NCBI GenBank assembly: GCA_020444075.1
Contig: JAHLLR010000051.1
Coordinates: forward strand, 1 to 37,804
From: Deltaproteobacteria bacterium
GTDB lineage: Bacteria > Desulfobacterota > Desulfobacteria > Desulfobacterales > Desulfosarcinaceae
Reading direction: 5' to 3'
Length of the DNA stretch: 37,804 nucleotides
The notes beneath the pieces are model-generated. The model worked only from the letters and a program-made list of their open reading frames with translations, ran no database searches and had not been told where the DNA came from. Each line of letters opens with the position of its first letter. The stretch's first letter is position 1. The translations under genes were made by a program, and so were the position numbers. This document shows positions 1-7,993 of the stretch, in pieces.

Positions 1-371
1 TTTTCGGTCTCATCGACATCGCTGTCAATATTTTCAGCGATGAAATCCTGGAACAGTTTTCCTCCGCCAAGATCATGCCGGGTGGTGAATTCCGTACCGC
101 AGACCCAACCCGATTTGAAGAAGAGACGCTTGCCGGGCGGGTTGAACTGGGAAATGTGTCGAGGGATACCGGCCACCTGCACAGGTATATTGCCGTTTAT
201 GGTCATTGGCTTGATTTCGTTATTGATTTCAATCTCTTCCGGCGAATCGATCAAAAAACCCACCCCGTATTCGTTGATATTGAAAATGCGGTAGGTTTTT
301 CCGTTTATGGATATGGTCAGATCCTTGACGGCAAATCGGCGTTTCTTCCTGTTCCCCAAAACCTGATCCAT
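1..371 (-). CDS. PilZ-like domain protein, 3' end cut by window edge
   Basis: The reverse strand reads open from an ATG at 371 through the window edge, 123 codons without a stop. An AGGAGG Shine-Dalgarno lies about 6 bases upstream of the ATG, which fixes the start. The N-terminus is basic (RKKRRF near residues 8-13) and is followed by beta-strand-like segments, an NINEYGVGF stretch near residues 33-41 and a later SGWVCGTEF. This pattern resembles a PilZ c-di-GMP-binding fold: a basic RxxxR region, then a D/NxSxxG-like turn, then a GxEF strand. The canonical DxSxxG is not intact, so ligand binding is uncertain. The gene diverges from the cNMP-HDOD gene that begins near 748. The forward-strand frames over this region look like shadows of it. 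Confidence 0.7.
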   Translation of the reverse strand, partial: MDQVLGNRKKRRFAVKDLTISINGKTYRIFNINEYGVGFLIDSPEEIEINNEIKPMTINGNIPVQVAGIPRHISQFNPPGKRLFFKSGWVCGTEFTTRHDLGGGKLFQDFIAENIDSDVDETE

Positions 372-747
372 ACCTTCCTCCTGTTGTCCCTGAATTTGAC
401 CTGTGTGTTTAGTGGTCAATCCATTGGGATGATGTTCAATGACATATTTATTGTATCGGATCAAGCGGCCTTTCCCATTAGCTGAATATGGAGCCTGGGT
501 GGCAGAGGGTGGACAGTTGAAAATGTATCCTAAATATTCATATAATAAAAACGGATTATCGATCCTGGCGAAAGCGGCAACCTGCTGCTGAAACCAGTTT
601 TGCGAGTGGACCTTATGAAATCCGATAACCGGCCGATAATATGGTATTACGGAAGGCATTGAAAAAAACGTGTGTTGAAATGAAAACGGATGCGGTGAAT
701 CAATTGATACAGACCGCCGGTTGCTCTCCGGGGCAAAGGAACCTATT
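372..747. other. Divergent intergenic region (376 bp)
   Basis: This gap separates the divergent PilZ-like and cNMP-HDOD genes. I see no convincing coding sequence in it. It holds one good sigma70-like promoter on the plus strand (listed separately) and a roughly 190-base leader before the HDOD gene. The leader contains GAAA and GGCAACC pieces that superficially recall a GEMM c-di-GMP riboswitch, but the conserved core is absent. Confidence 0.5.
517..546 (+). promoter_or_regulatory. Candidate sigma70 promoter for the cNMP-HDOD gene
   Basis: A TTGAAA (-35) at 517-522 and a perfect TATAAT (-10) at 541-546 are separated by 18 bases. Transcription would begin near 553 and leave a leader of about 195 bases before the GTG start at 748. 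This is a sequence match only. Confidence 0.5.
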
Positions 748-2136
748 GTGAGCACGCCTGTAGAGATACTGCCGATAGTCAATCGACTTGGATTTTTTAA
801 TTCGTTTACCGCGGAAGAGAAGCGGCAGATGGTGTCGGACGATGCCCACTTCAGGGTATACCATCCAGGAGAAATGCTCATCCGCCAAGGCCGCAGCGAC
901 CAGAGCCTGTTTATCATTCTGACCGGCACGGTCAACATCACGGAAGGTGCCGGCGGAACCATTTTAGCCGTTCTAAAGGCCGGGGATATCTTCGGGGAGA
1001 TGGCCTTTTTAACCGACACCCGGCGCACCGCCAATGTTGTCGCCAGAGAATCGGTAATTGCTCTGAAGCTGGATCGGGTGCTGTTCGAACAGCTCTCTCC
1101 GGAGATCCGAGAGAAGTTCAAGGACAAAATCATCGAGAAGATGGTGGCCCGATTGGATGCGGCCAACAAAGAGATGGCCCGGCTCAATGCCGCGATGAAC
1201 ACAGGGTCCCCTGAACTATTCAAATCAATGGGAACGTCCGTTGGCCCGTCTGTTAATGATTCTCCTGCACCGGTGTTTATCTCCGGCCGGGAACTGATCC
1301 GCAAGATCATCTCCAATACCTCGTCCCTGCCGGCCATGCCGGAGGTGATGCTCAAAGTCCAGCAGATGATCAAGCACCCGGGAACCAGTCCCGCCCAACT
1401 GTCAAAAATAATCGAAATCGATCCCGCCATGGTGACCGGCATTCTCAAGGTGGCCAATTCCGCTTACTACGGATTTCGAGGGAAAGTCGCCACCATCCAG
1501 CACGCCTCTGCCCTGTTCGGGACCAGGCGGCTGGCTGAACTGATTACCGCCATGAGCGCGGGTGGAGTGTTGGGAAAAGCCATGGATGGCTATGGGCTCA
1601 ATGCCGGCGACATGTGGCGCCATTCCATTGCGGTGGCCTGCACGGCCGGTGAAATTGCCGCCGCTATAGGGTCCGACGTTCCCGAAAGCGCATATATGGC
1701 AGGGCTGCTTCACGATGTGGGGAAAATCATCCTCGACCCTTATGTCCGCGAGCGGAAAGTTTTGTTCGACCACTACTTCGCCACTCAACCGCAAAAGACC
1801 GTTCAGGATGCGGAACGCGATATCTTAGGGTTTGATCATGCCGTCATTGCGGCCATCCTTTGTGAGAACTGGAGTCTGCCGCGATCCATATCCTTTGGTA
1901 TTCGACACCACCACCAGCCTTCGTCTGCAGGCGACCACCAGCTATCCCATATCGTGCATCTGGCGGACTATTTTACCATCCAGGCAGGGGTGGGGGGAGG
2001 CGGTATGGCCTCCTGCCAGGAACTGGATGAAAACAGCCGGTCCCTGGTGGCCCTGGCCCCGGACACCTTGGACGCGGCGACCGCAAAGGCGCGCCAGTAC
2101 GTCGAAAGCCTGACCGGTAGTCTGCTCAGTTCATGA
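748..2136 (+). CDS. Cyclic-nucleotide-binding domain + HDOD domain signalling protein
   Basis: The protein is about 462 residues. The first 130 or so form a Crp/cNMP-binding fold, with YHPGEMLIRQG, a GDIFGEMAFLTD phosphate-binding-cassette-like loop and RRTANVVA. After a short coiled or charged linker (near residues 125-150) an HDOD domain follows from about residue 185 to 430, including LPAMPEVMLKVQQMI and LLHDVGKIILD. HDOD proteins are degenerate HD-superfamily signalling proteins, so a regulatory cytoplasmic role is likely; the ligand cannot be told from sequence. I prefer the GTG at 748, because AAAGGA lies 7 bases upstream. A TTG at 721 is the only other common in-frame start and lacks a clear ribosome-binding site. 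It diverges from the PilZ-like gene. Confidence 0.88.
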   Translation: MSTPVEILPIVNRLGFFNSFTAEEKRQMVSDDAHFRVYHPGEMLIRQGRSDQSLFIILTGTVNITEGAGGTILAVLKAGDIFGEMAFLTDTRRTANVVARESVIALKLDRVLFEQLSPEIREKFKDKIIEKMVARLDAANKEMARLNAAMNTGSPELFKSMGTSVGPSVNDSPAPVFISGRELIRKIISNTSSLPAMPEVMLKVQQMIKHPGTSPAQLSKIIEIDPAMVTGILKVANSAYYGFRGKVATIQHASALFGTRRLAELITAMSAGGVLGKAMDGYGLNAGDMWRHSIAVACTAGEIAAAIGSDVPESAYMAGLLHDVGKIILDPYVRERKVLFDHYFATQPQKTVQDAERDILGFDHAVIAAILCENWSLPRSISFGIRHHHQPSSAGDHQLSHIVHLADYFTIQAGVGGGGMASCQELDENSRSLVALAPDTLDAATAKARQYVESLTGSLLSS

Positions 2137-2186
2137 CCCCCACCGTCAATTTAACGCAATCGTCCCGTCTCCGGGTAGATTAGTCC

Positions 2187-2211
2187 TTGAAATCGGACGT
2201 GGCGGTATAAT
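2187..2211 (+). promoter_or_regulatory. Possible promoter upstream of the DUF1992 gene
   Basis: A perfect TATAAT sits at 2206-2211. The nearest -35-like hexamer, TTGAAA at 2187-2192, is only 13 bases away, which is shorter than usual, so the -35 assignment is weak. Confidence 0.3.
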
Positions 2212-2274
2212 ATAGTTACCTTGTCCCATGACGGGATGGCTAACCCGGCCACAGTGCCCTGAGAGATCAATCGA

Positions 2275-2655
2275 ATGTTTCCCGGCTTCGAAAAACTGAT
2301 TGAGTCCAGAATAAAAAAGGCCCAACAAGAAGGTGCTTTCGAAAATCTTCCAGGCACCGGCCAACCTCTTCCCTTCGAGGATGACCGGCATATTCCCGAG
2401 GACCTGCGTATGGCGTACAAGGTTCTGAAAAATGCAGACTGTCTGCCGCCGGAGGTGCAACTGCGCAAAGAAATCCGCACAACCGAAGATCTGCTGGCCG
2501 GCATGACCGACACGGTGCAAAAATATCGCACCCTGAAAAAACTCAATTTTCTGATCCTGAAACTGAATGCCTTGAGAGACGGCAACGCGGCTTACGACAT
2601 CCCCCAGCGCTATTACGGCGAGGTGGTTGAACGCCTCGGAGCCGATAAATCATAA
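2275..2655 (+). CDS. DUF1992 (DnaJC28-like conserved domain) protein
   Basis: This 126-residue protein is almost entirely one DUF1992 domain, the conserved part shared with eukaryotic DnaJC28. The family signatures are visible: an N-terminal IESRIKKAQQEGAFENLPGTG (near residues 9-29), then QPLPFEDD, then an AYKVLKNADCLPPEVQLRKE helix. It has no J domain, no signal peptide and no membrane segment, so it is expected to be cytoplasmic. The molecular function of the family is not established. It lies 138 bases after the HDOD gene and 12 bases before the SHOCT membrane protein gene, so those two are probably co-transcribed. The start is the ATG after GAGAG. Confidence 0.85.
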   Translation: MFPGFEKLIESRIKKAQQEGAFENLPGTGQPLPFEDDRHIPEDLRMAYKVLKNADCLPPEVQLRKEIRTTEDLLAGMTDTVQKYRTLKKLNFLILKLNALRDGNAAYDIPQRYYGEVVERLGADKS

Positions 2656-2667
2656 TCGGGTGCAATC

Positions 2668-3159
2668 ATGTTCGGTAAAAAAAAAGAGGACGACGGCCTG
2701 GTCAGAAGTGTGCTGCTCGCCTACTTCATCCTGGCCCTTCATGTACTCCTTATCGCCGGCGTGGCGATCCTGGTTCTTTTTTTCCGGGGCGTGGTCAACT
2801 ATATGCTCTGGATTTTTCTCGGTGGGATTGCCCTGATCGGTTTTTCCGGATTCTATTTTATCAGGCGGATGCGAGCCGAAGGCAGATCCCTGGGTGAGAC
2901 GTTAAGCAATCCCATGTTCAGCGGACGATCCGTGGAGGTGAGCCTCCTTGGCGGAATGGCCACCGTTAAACTGGGCCAGGCGTCACCATCGTCGGCTATC
3001 GGCGAGAAAGCGGCCATCGGCATTCCTCGCCTGGAAGACCCGGATGCCTCCCGCAGGCGGGGCGTAACGGAACTTTCAGAACTGGCGCGTATGCTTGAAA
3101 AAGATCTTATTACCGTCGACGAGTTCAACAAAGCCAAGCGCCAGCTGTTGAACGGTTAA
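2668..3159 (+). CDS. Two-helix membrane protein with C-terminal SHOCT domain
   Basis: The protein has 163 residues. Two hydrophobic segments, about residues 13-35 and 38-62, form a membrane hairpin. A polar, probably disordered linker rich in Ser, Gly and Glu follows. The last 30 or so residues (ELARMLEKDLITVDEFNKAK) match the SHOCT short C-terminal domain, in which a helix is followed by a conserved 'G/D-x-I-T-x-x-E-F/Y' turn and a second helix. SHOCT domains are thought to support oligomerisation and occur on many unrelated proteins. No enzymatic motif is seen and the function is unknown. The gene follows the DUF1992 gene by 12 bases. Confidence 0.8.
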   Translation: MFGKKKEDDGLVRSVLLAYFILALHVLLIAGVAILVLFFRGVVNYMLWIFLGGIALIGFSGFYFIRRMRAEGRSLGETLSNPMFSGRSVEVSLLGGMATVKLGQASPSSAIGEKAAIGIPRLEDPDASRRRGVTELSELARMLEKDLITVDEFNKAKRQLLNG

Positions 3160-3311
3160 ATCGGCCTGCCGCACAAAATGCCGCATTTTAAACCGTTGAA
3201 GCCGCCATATTAAGGACCTGGAAGTGGTTGCAGGCATCCGGGCTTCCCGTCAGGGACACCTTGGCGGAATAACGGTTCTCAATCGTAAAACCGCAAAAGA
3301 GGCGCTTCATC

Positions 3312-4265
3312 ATGAAAAAGAAAACCATCGCCCTGATCTCCGGTGGCATCTCGTCGGAAAGAGAAGTATCCCTCAACAGCGGCAAACAGGTATATGACGC
3401 CCTGGACAAGGACAGGTACGACATTCTGACTTACGACCCCAAGACAGACATCCCTCGGCTGGTCTCCGATGCCGGCAGAATTGACTGTGCGCTGATTATT
3501 CTGCACGGGCCCTATGGCGAAGACGGAACGGTTCAGGGATTGCTGGATCTGTTGGATATTCCCTATCAGGGAGCCGGTGTGCTGGGCAGCGCAGTCTCCA
3601 TGAACAAGCTGCTGTCCAAACATCTTTACGAAAGAGCCGGTTTGGCCGTCCCGCCTTATGCAGCCGTGCGGCGAGGGGAATCGATCGACGTGAACCGGAT
3701 TGTCTCCCAACTGGGCCTCCCGCTGGTGGTCAAGCCGGTGGAAACCGGATCCAGCGTGGGAATGTCCATCGTCCGCGCCGAATCAACGCTGGCCGCTGCA
3801 GTGGAAAAGGCATTGGAATTTGGCGCCACTGCAATGATCGAAGCCTATATCACCGGCACGGAGATCACTTGCGGGGTGTTAGGCAACCAGGATCTTGAAG
3901 CGCTGCCGCTCATCGAGATTATTCCGGGGGCAGACCACGAATTTTTCGATTACGAGGCCAAATACCAGCCCGGTGCCACCCAGGAGATCTGCCCGGCACG
4001 CATTGACGCGCAACTGACCCAAAAGGCGCAGGCATGTGCCCTGTCCGCCCACACGGCCCTTTACTGTCAAGGCTACAGCCGAACCGATATGATTCTAAAA
4101 GACGGTACCTGCTTTGTATTGGAAACAAACACCATCCCCGGTATGACCGCCACCAGCCTTTTCCCGCAGTCGGCGCAAGCCGCCGGCCTGTCTTTCGGTC
4201 AACTGCTCGACCGCCTCATCGAACTGGGAATGGAGGCCCGGCGTCGTCAGACGACACGGGGGTAG
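3312..4265 (+). CDS. ddl: D-alanine--D-alanine ligase
   Basis: This ATP-grasp ligase of 317 residues joins two D-alanines for peptidoglycan synthesis in the cytoplasm. The N-terminal Ddl signature ALISGGISSEREVSLNSG (near residues 7-24) and HGPYGEDGTVQGLLD (about 65-79) are clear. The ATP-grasp core has PLVVKPVETGSSVGMS, and the metal-binding end of the domain has VLETNTIPGMTATSLFPQSA. The length is normal for the bacterial family. The ATG has a GAGG-type site 9-13 bases upstream. The gene precedes purDE by 61 bases on the same strand. Bacterial Ddl enzymes vary only slightly in the active-site loop, and nothing here suggests D-Ala-D-Lac specificity. Confidence 0.95.
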   Translation: MKKKTIALISGGISSEREVSLNSGKQVYDALDKDRYDILTYDPKTDIPRLVSDAGRIDCALIILHGPYGEDGTVQGLLDLLDIPYQGAGVLGSAVSMNKLLSKHLYERAGLAVPPYAAVRRGESIDVNRIVSQLGLPLVVKPVETGSSVGMSIVRAESTLAAAVEKALEFGATAMIEAYITGTEITCGVLGNQDLEALPLIEIIPGADHEFFDYEAKYQPGATQEICPARIDAQLTQKAQACALSAHTALYCQGYSRTDMILKDGTCFVLETNTIPGMTATSLFPQSAQAAGLSFGQLLDRLIELGMEARRRQTTRG

Positions 4266-4326
4266 CCAAGCGTCACCACAAGCGTCCGCGGCGTTCCCGC
4301 TGGCCCAGAAAAGAGGGAGGAATCTT

Positions 4327-6099
4327 ATGAACGTGTTGGTTGTCGGCGGCGGCGGAAGAGAGCACGCCCTGGTTTGGAAAATTGCCCAGAGTCCACATGT
4401 GAAAAAAATTTTTTGTGCGCCCGGAAATGCAGGCATGGATAAACTAGCCAGTTGCGTTCCCATCGGTGCTGCCGAAATTGACAAACTGCTGGCCTTTGCC
4501 CGGGATGAGAAGATCGACCTCACCGTTGTCGGCCCGGAAGATCCCTTGTCCAAAGGCATCGTCGATCAGTTCGAGAGGGCGGGGATGCGAATTTTCGGCG
4601 CCAGTCAGAAAGCGGCCCGGATTGAATCCAGCAAGTCCTTTGCCAAGGCAATCATGGAAAAATACGGCATCCCGACTGCCAAAGGGCAGACCTTTTCCCG
4701 CTTCGCCCAGGCGCAGGCCTATGTGAAAAAGATGGGGGCGCCTCTGGTGGTCAAAGCGGACGGCCTGGCCGCCGGAAAAGGAGTTATCGTCTGCAGCACC
4801 GAAAAAATGGCCATGGATGCCCTGAAACAGATTATGGTGGACCGTGAATTCGGCGATGCCGGTGATCAGGTGGTGGTGGAAGAGTGCCTGGTGGGGGAAG
4901 AAGCCTCCTTTCTGGCATTTACCGACGGGAAAACCGTGCTGCCCCTGCCGTCTTCACAGGATCACAAGCCTGTTTTCGATGATGACAAGGGACTCAATAC
5001 CGGCGGCATGGGGGCCTATTCGCCCGCACCGGTGGTTGACGGGTATCTTCACCAACGAATCATGAACGAAGTGATGATCCCCATGGTCAGGGGCATGGCT
5101 GCCGAGGGATGCCCCTACAAAGGCGTCCTGTATGCCGGCCTGATGATCGACCGGGACACGATCAAAGTGCTGGAGTTCAATGGCCGGTTCGGCGATCCGG
5201 AGGCCCAACCCCTGCTGGTTCGTCTGCAAAACGACATCATTCCGGTAATCGAGGCCATCATCGACGAGCGCCTGGATACCTGCCGCCTGGAGATCGACCC
5301 CAGGGCGTCGGTCTGCGTGGTCATGGCTTCCGGGAATTATCCGGGAAAATACAAGAAGGGGCTGGAGATCACCGGCATCGACGCCGCCAACCGCATGCGG
5401 GACGTGGTGGTCTTTCATGCAGGGACCCGTTTGGACGGCAAGAAGATCCTTTCCGATGGCGGCCGGGTGCTGGGGGTCACGGCCCTGGGCGATACGGTGG
5501 AACTGGCCATCAAGAAAGCCTACCAGGCCGTGGCCAAAATCAGCTGGAAGGATGTCCACTACCGCTCTGACATTGGCAAAAAGGCGTTGGTGCGGATGCA
5601 GGCGTTACCCCGTGTGGGCATTGTCATGGGCAGTGATTCGGATCTTAAGGTGATGGAATCGGCCCTGGGGATATTCAAAAAATTCGAAATTCCCATTGAG
5701 ATGACCGTGGCTTCGGCCCACCGCAGCCCGGAGCGGGCCGCCGCCTATGCTGCTTCTGCCAGGCAGCGCGGGTTAAAGGTTATCATCGCCGGTGCCGGCC
5801 ATGCCGCCCATCTGGCCGGTGTGCTGGCGGCACACACCACCCTCCCGGTGATCGGTGTTCCCATCGACTCTTCCTGCCTCCAGGGGATCGATGCGTTGCT
5901 TTCCACGGTGCAGATGCCGCCGGGAATCCCTGTGGCCACCGTGTCCATCGGAAAGCCGGGGGCGAAAAACGCGGCCATCCTGGCCGTTCAGATCATGGCG
6001 GCATCCAACGATGTGCTGGCTGCCCAATTGGATGTATTTAAAAAGGAAATGGCTGCCCAGGTTGAAAAAAAGGCTGAGACACTCAGGGAATACCGCTAA
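4327..6099 (+). CDS. purDE: Fused phosphoribosylamine-glycine ligase (PurD) and N5-CAIR mutase (PurE)
   Basis: One uninterrupted 590-residue frame carries two purine-pathway enzymes. Residues 1 to about 425 are a full-length PurD (GAR synthetase), with VVGGGGREHALVWK at the N-terminus, the ATP-grasp segment PLVVKADGLAAGKGV, and the metal-site region VLEFNGRFGDPEAQPLL. From about residue 428 a complete class I-like PurE follows, with GIVMGSDSDLKVM, SAHRSPERA carrying the catalytic His, AGAGHAAHLAG, and QMPPGIPVATVSIGKPGAKN. The two parts are joined by only a few residues (RMQAL). A GGGAGGA site precedes the ATG. No purK is present in the window; the class I-like features fit the N5-CAIR mutase reaction. 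The tail ends in a charged helix. The next gene overlaps its end. Confidence 0.94.
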   Translation: MNVLVVGGGGREHALVWKIAQSPHVKKIFCAPGNAGMDKLASCVPIGAAEIDKLLAFARDEKIDLTVVGPEDPLSKGIVDQFERAGMRIFGASQKAARIESSKSFAKAIMEKYGIPTAKGQTFSRFAQAQAYVKKMGAPLVVKADGLAAGKGVIVCSTEKMAMDALKQIMVDREFGDAGDQVVVEECLVGEEASFLAFTDGKTVLPLPSSQDHKPVFDDDKGLNTGGMGAYSPAPVVDGYLHQRIMNEVMIPMVRGMAAEGCPYKGVLYAGLMIDRDTIKVLEFNGRFGDPEAQPLLVRLQNDIIPVIEAIIDERLDTCRLEIDPRASVCVVMASGNYPGKYKKGLEITGIDAANRMRDVVVFHAGTRLDGKKILSDGGRVLGVTALGDTVELAIKKAYQAVAKISWKDVHYRSDIGKKALVRMQALPRVGIVMGSDSDLKVMESALGIFKKFEIPIEMTVASAHRSPERAAAYAASARQRGLKVIIAGAGHAAHLAGVLAAHTTLPVIGVPIDSSCLQGIDALLSTVQMPPGIPVATVSIGKPGAKNAAILAVQIMAASNDVLAAQLDVFKKEMAAQVEKKAETLREYR

Positions 6100-6736
6100 C
6101 GTCGTCCATGTCGATTCAGTTGATCCCGATCCGAATGATATCCGGACGGCGACGGATATTCTAGGACAAAAAGGGGTGCTGGTATTTCCCACCTCCGGGC
6201 TTTACGGCCTCGGGGCGGACGCGTTCTGTGCCGAGGCCGTTCGCCGGGTGTTTTCCATCAAGCGCCGGCCGGCCAACAAACCGTTGCTGCTGCTGCTGTC
6301 CGGCATTCCGGATATGGCGAAGGTGGTGGGAGCGGTTCCCGATTATGCCGACCTTTTGTTGGAACTGTGGCCTGGCGGAATCACATTTATTTTTAAGGCC
6401 GGGGCCCGGGTGCCGGTGTACCTTACCGGCGGAACGGGAAAAATCGGCGTACGCCTGCCGGCCCATCCGGTGGCCAAGGCGCTTGTCGAAGGTTTCGGCG
6501 GTCCCATCACCGGGACCAGCGCCAACCTGTCCGGCTTTCCGGCTGTGGCCAGTGTGACGGACCTCGACCCTGAAATCGGTCGTCAGGTGGACATGGTTTT
6601 GGATGCCGGCCCCCTTGCCGGCGGTTGCGGTTCTACCATTGTGGACGTGACCTGTTGGCCTGTTAAAGTGATCCGGGAAGGGGTGGTGCCCCGGCGGGCG
6701 ATCGATGACGCTCTGAAAAAGGGTGGCGCAATTTGA
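6062..6736 (+). CDS. L-threonylcarbamoyladenylate synthase family (TsaC/YrdC/Sua5)
   Basis: The product of about 224 residues is a YrdC-fold protein. It shows the N-terminal VLVFPTSGLYGLGADAF motif, the KRRPANKPLLLLLS substrate-binding stretch, a WPGGITFIF segment, VRLPAHPVA, and ITGTSANLSG. TsaC makes threonylcarbamoyl-AMP for the t6A modification of tRNA, and tsaD lies at 33209 in this window. There is no C-terminal Sua5 extension. The start is uncertain. A TTG at 6062 (chosen, by family N-terminal length) overlaps purDE by 38 bases, and an in-frame ATG at 6032 is the alternative; neither has a strong Shine-Dalgarno. The overlap implies translation coupled to purDE. Paralogues in the YrdC family also exist, so the exact role is inferred. 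Confidence 0.85.
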   Translation: MKKRLRHSGNTANVVHVDSVDPDPNDIRTATDILGQKGVLVFPTSGLYGLGADAFCAEAVRRVFSIKRRPANKPLLLLLSGIPDMAKVVGAVPDYADLLLELWPGGITFIFKAGARVPVYLTGGTGKIGVRLPAHPVAKALVEGFGGPITGTSANLSGFPAVASVTDLDPEIGRQVDMVLDAGPLAGGCGSTIVDVTCWPVKVIREGVVPRRAIDDALKKGGAI

Positions 6737-6765
6737 TTGACAATCTTTAGGGTTTTTCCTATATA
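6737..6765 (+). promoter_or_regulatory. sigma70-type promoter for tRNA-Leu
   Basis: A perfect TTGACA at 6737-6742 and TATATA at 6760-6765 are spaced by 17 bases. The predicted start near 6772 is just 5 bases before the mature tRNA. The promoter begins directly at the stop of the tsaC-like gene. Confidence 0.75.
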
Positions 6766-6776
6766 AGCGAACCCAT

Positions 6777-6863
6777 GCCGGAGTGGTGAAATTGGTAGAC
6801 GCAGTGGACTCAAAATCCACCGATCGCAAGGTCGTGACGGTTCGATTCCGTCCTCCGGCACCA
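6777..6863 (+). tRNA. tRNA-Leu (anticodon CAA)
   Basis: This 87-base class II tRNA has a perfect 7-bp acceptor stem (GCCGGAG with CTCCGGC), discriminator A and an encoded CCA end. The anticodon stem GTGGA/TCCAC encloses the loop CTCAAAA, so the anticodon is CAA and it reads TTG. A long variable arm, typical of tRNA-Leu, precedes the GGTTCGATTCC T-arm. It has its own promoter and a terminator just downstream. Confidence 0.97.
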
Positions 6864-6873
6864 ATCAGTATAG

Positions 6874-6911
6874 AAACGGCGACCGGCGTTCAACGGGTCG
6901 CCGTTTTGTTT
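6874..6911 (+). terminator. Intrinsic terminator after tRNA-Leu
   Basis: An inverted repeat with arms AAACGGCGACC and GGTCGCCGTTT encloses a loop of about 11 bases and runs into TTTTGTTT. It lies 10 bases after the tRNA CCA end. Confidence 0.85.
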
Positions 6912-7001
6912 AAGAACCACCGTGAACCTTTTTTGTCAGGTGCCATTTTATTGCAGACAGCAGCAGACGAATAAGAAAAGCACTCCCAAGGAGGTCTGTT
7001 T

Positions 7002-7295
7002 ATGTGGGGACAGATTAAAAAATACATCCTCATCGGCCTTGTTGCCGCCGCCGGATACTATGTGCTGGGTCATCACTTCATTTATTATAAGAAAACCTTT
7101 TCTATTCTGCCCAAGGAGGAACTGACCCTTAAATACACCTTTTACAGCCTGATGAGCAAACGACCGGAGACGATTTTAAAAGTGGATGAACTGCGCTGGG
7201 CCGGAATCGGCGATATCCTGGTGGAAAAGGGGATTGTCCCCGCGAGCAAAATTCGCATGCTGGAGGACAAGGCGGAGATGGAATCGGAAAACTGA
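7002..7295 (+). CDS. Small single-span membrane protein, unknown function
   Basis: The 97-residue protein follows a strong AAGGAGG site 9 bases before its ATG. Residues about 7-27 form one hydrophobic helix after a short basic N-terminus (MWGQIKKY), consistent with an N-in anchor. The remaining 70 residues are soluble and charged, with a predicted helical region around [18 protein letters not shown] and a glutamate-rich end. I do not recognise a named family. The good ribosome-binding site and the coding-like composition support it as a real gene. It stands alone between the tRNA terminator and a convergent cNMP-binding gene. Confidence 0.75.
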   Translation: MWGQIKKYILIGLVAAAGYYVLGHHFIYYKKTFSILPKEELTLKYTFYSLMSKRPETILKVDELRWAGIGDILVEKGIVPASKIRMLEDKAEMESEN

Positions 7296-7355
7296 TCTCC
7301 GCGAAACCGTTTAGTGGTCCTTATGGCAGACGAACGCCGGCGAAAGGGTCGGCGC

Positions 7356-7859
7356 TCATCCCATGGGGAGCATGTTGTCAGCCAGACGGCTGGAGGCTTT
7401 CTTCAGGTTGATGCTGAGCAGGTTAGCCAGCCCCTTCAGTATGTTGACGCCAAGATTTACCTTTTTCGACAAAATATCGTCGAAGGCAGCACGTTGGAAA
7501 ACCGCCAGCCTGACCTTTGATCGGGCGATAACCGTCGACGACCTCGGAAAATTGTTAATGATGGACATCTCCCCGATGGATCGGCCACGTTTCAGGGTGG
7601 CCATCACGTCGCTGCTGTGGGGGCCGGTTTTTTTGGTCACATCCAGTTCGCCGCTTTCAACGAAACAGACGAAATCGGCTTTGTCCCATTCATTGAACAG
7701 GACTTCCCCGGGATCAAGGTTTTTAAAATCCATCCGTGCGGCCACCTCATAGAGGTCTTCTCTTTCCAGAAATTCAAACAGCGGCAGGTTGAGGATAAAA
7801 TCAACCAGGTCCTCGTCTTTGTCCGGCCCGTTCGGCTCCAATGGTTTTTCGCTCATCAT
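7356..7859 (-). CDS. Cyclic-nucleotide-binding domain protein
   Basis: The 167-residue protein is essentially one Crp-like cNMP-binding domain. After an acidic N-terminal 20 residues come LPLFEFLEREDLYEVA, a LDPGEVLFNEWDKADFVCFVESGEL stretch (the typical beta-roll) and a GRSIGEMSIINNFPRSSTVIA loop corresponding to the phosphate-binding cassette. There is no DNA-binding helix-turn-helix and no effector domain, so it is probably a stand-alone sensor or regulatory subunit. Family members of this type often bind or no longer bind cyclic nucleotides, and this cannot be decided here. Two adjacent ATGs (7859 and 7856) follow AGGAAAAGG, so either could be used. It converges with the 7002 gene and diverges from the DMT transporter. 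Confidence 0.87.
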   Translation of the reverse strand: MMSEKPLEPNGPDKDEDLVDFILNLPLFEFLEREDLYEVAARMDFKNLDPGEVLFNEWDKADFVCFVESGELDVTKKTGPHSSDVMATLKRGRSIGEMSIINNFPRSSTVIARSKVRLAVFQRAAFDDILSKKVNLGVNILKGLANLLSINLKKASSRLADNMLPMG

Positions 7860-7993
7860 CCTTTTCCTATCGGTCGTCTGATTTCACCCCCGGCATCTCG
7901 TAAAACATCCGCTGCGAGGACACAAATCTCTGGTGATTTGACCTGAAAACAGCTACAACGATTTCTCGGTAAATTTTCTATCGGCACCTGAAA

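Noticed and set aside
547-650. Possible c-di-GMP-I (GEMM) riboswitch in the leader of the cNMP-HDOD gene
   Set aside because: Short GAAA and GGCAACC pieces are present, but the conserved GGCAAACC and GACGCAAAGC cores are absent and no matching stems are visible.
4954-5559. 201-codon frame antisense to purDE
   Set aside because: His/Asp/Gly-rich shadow frame opposite a strongly conserved enzyme; no domain seen.
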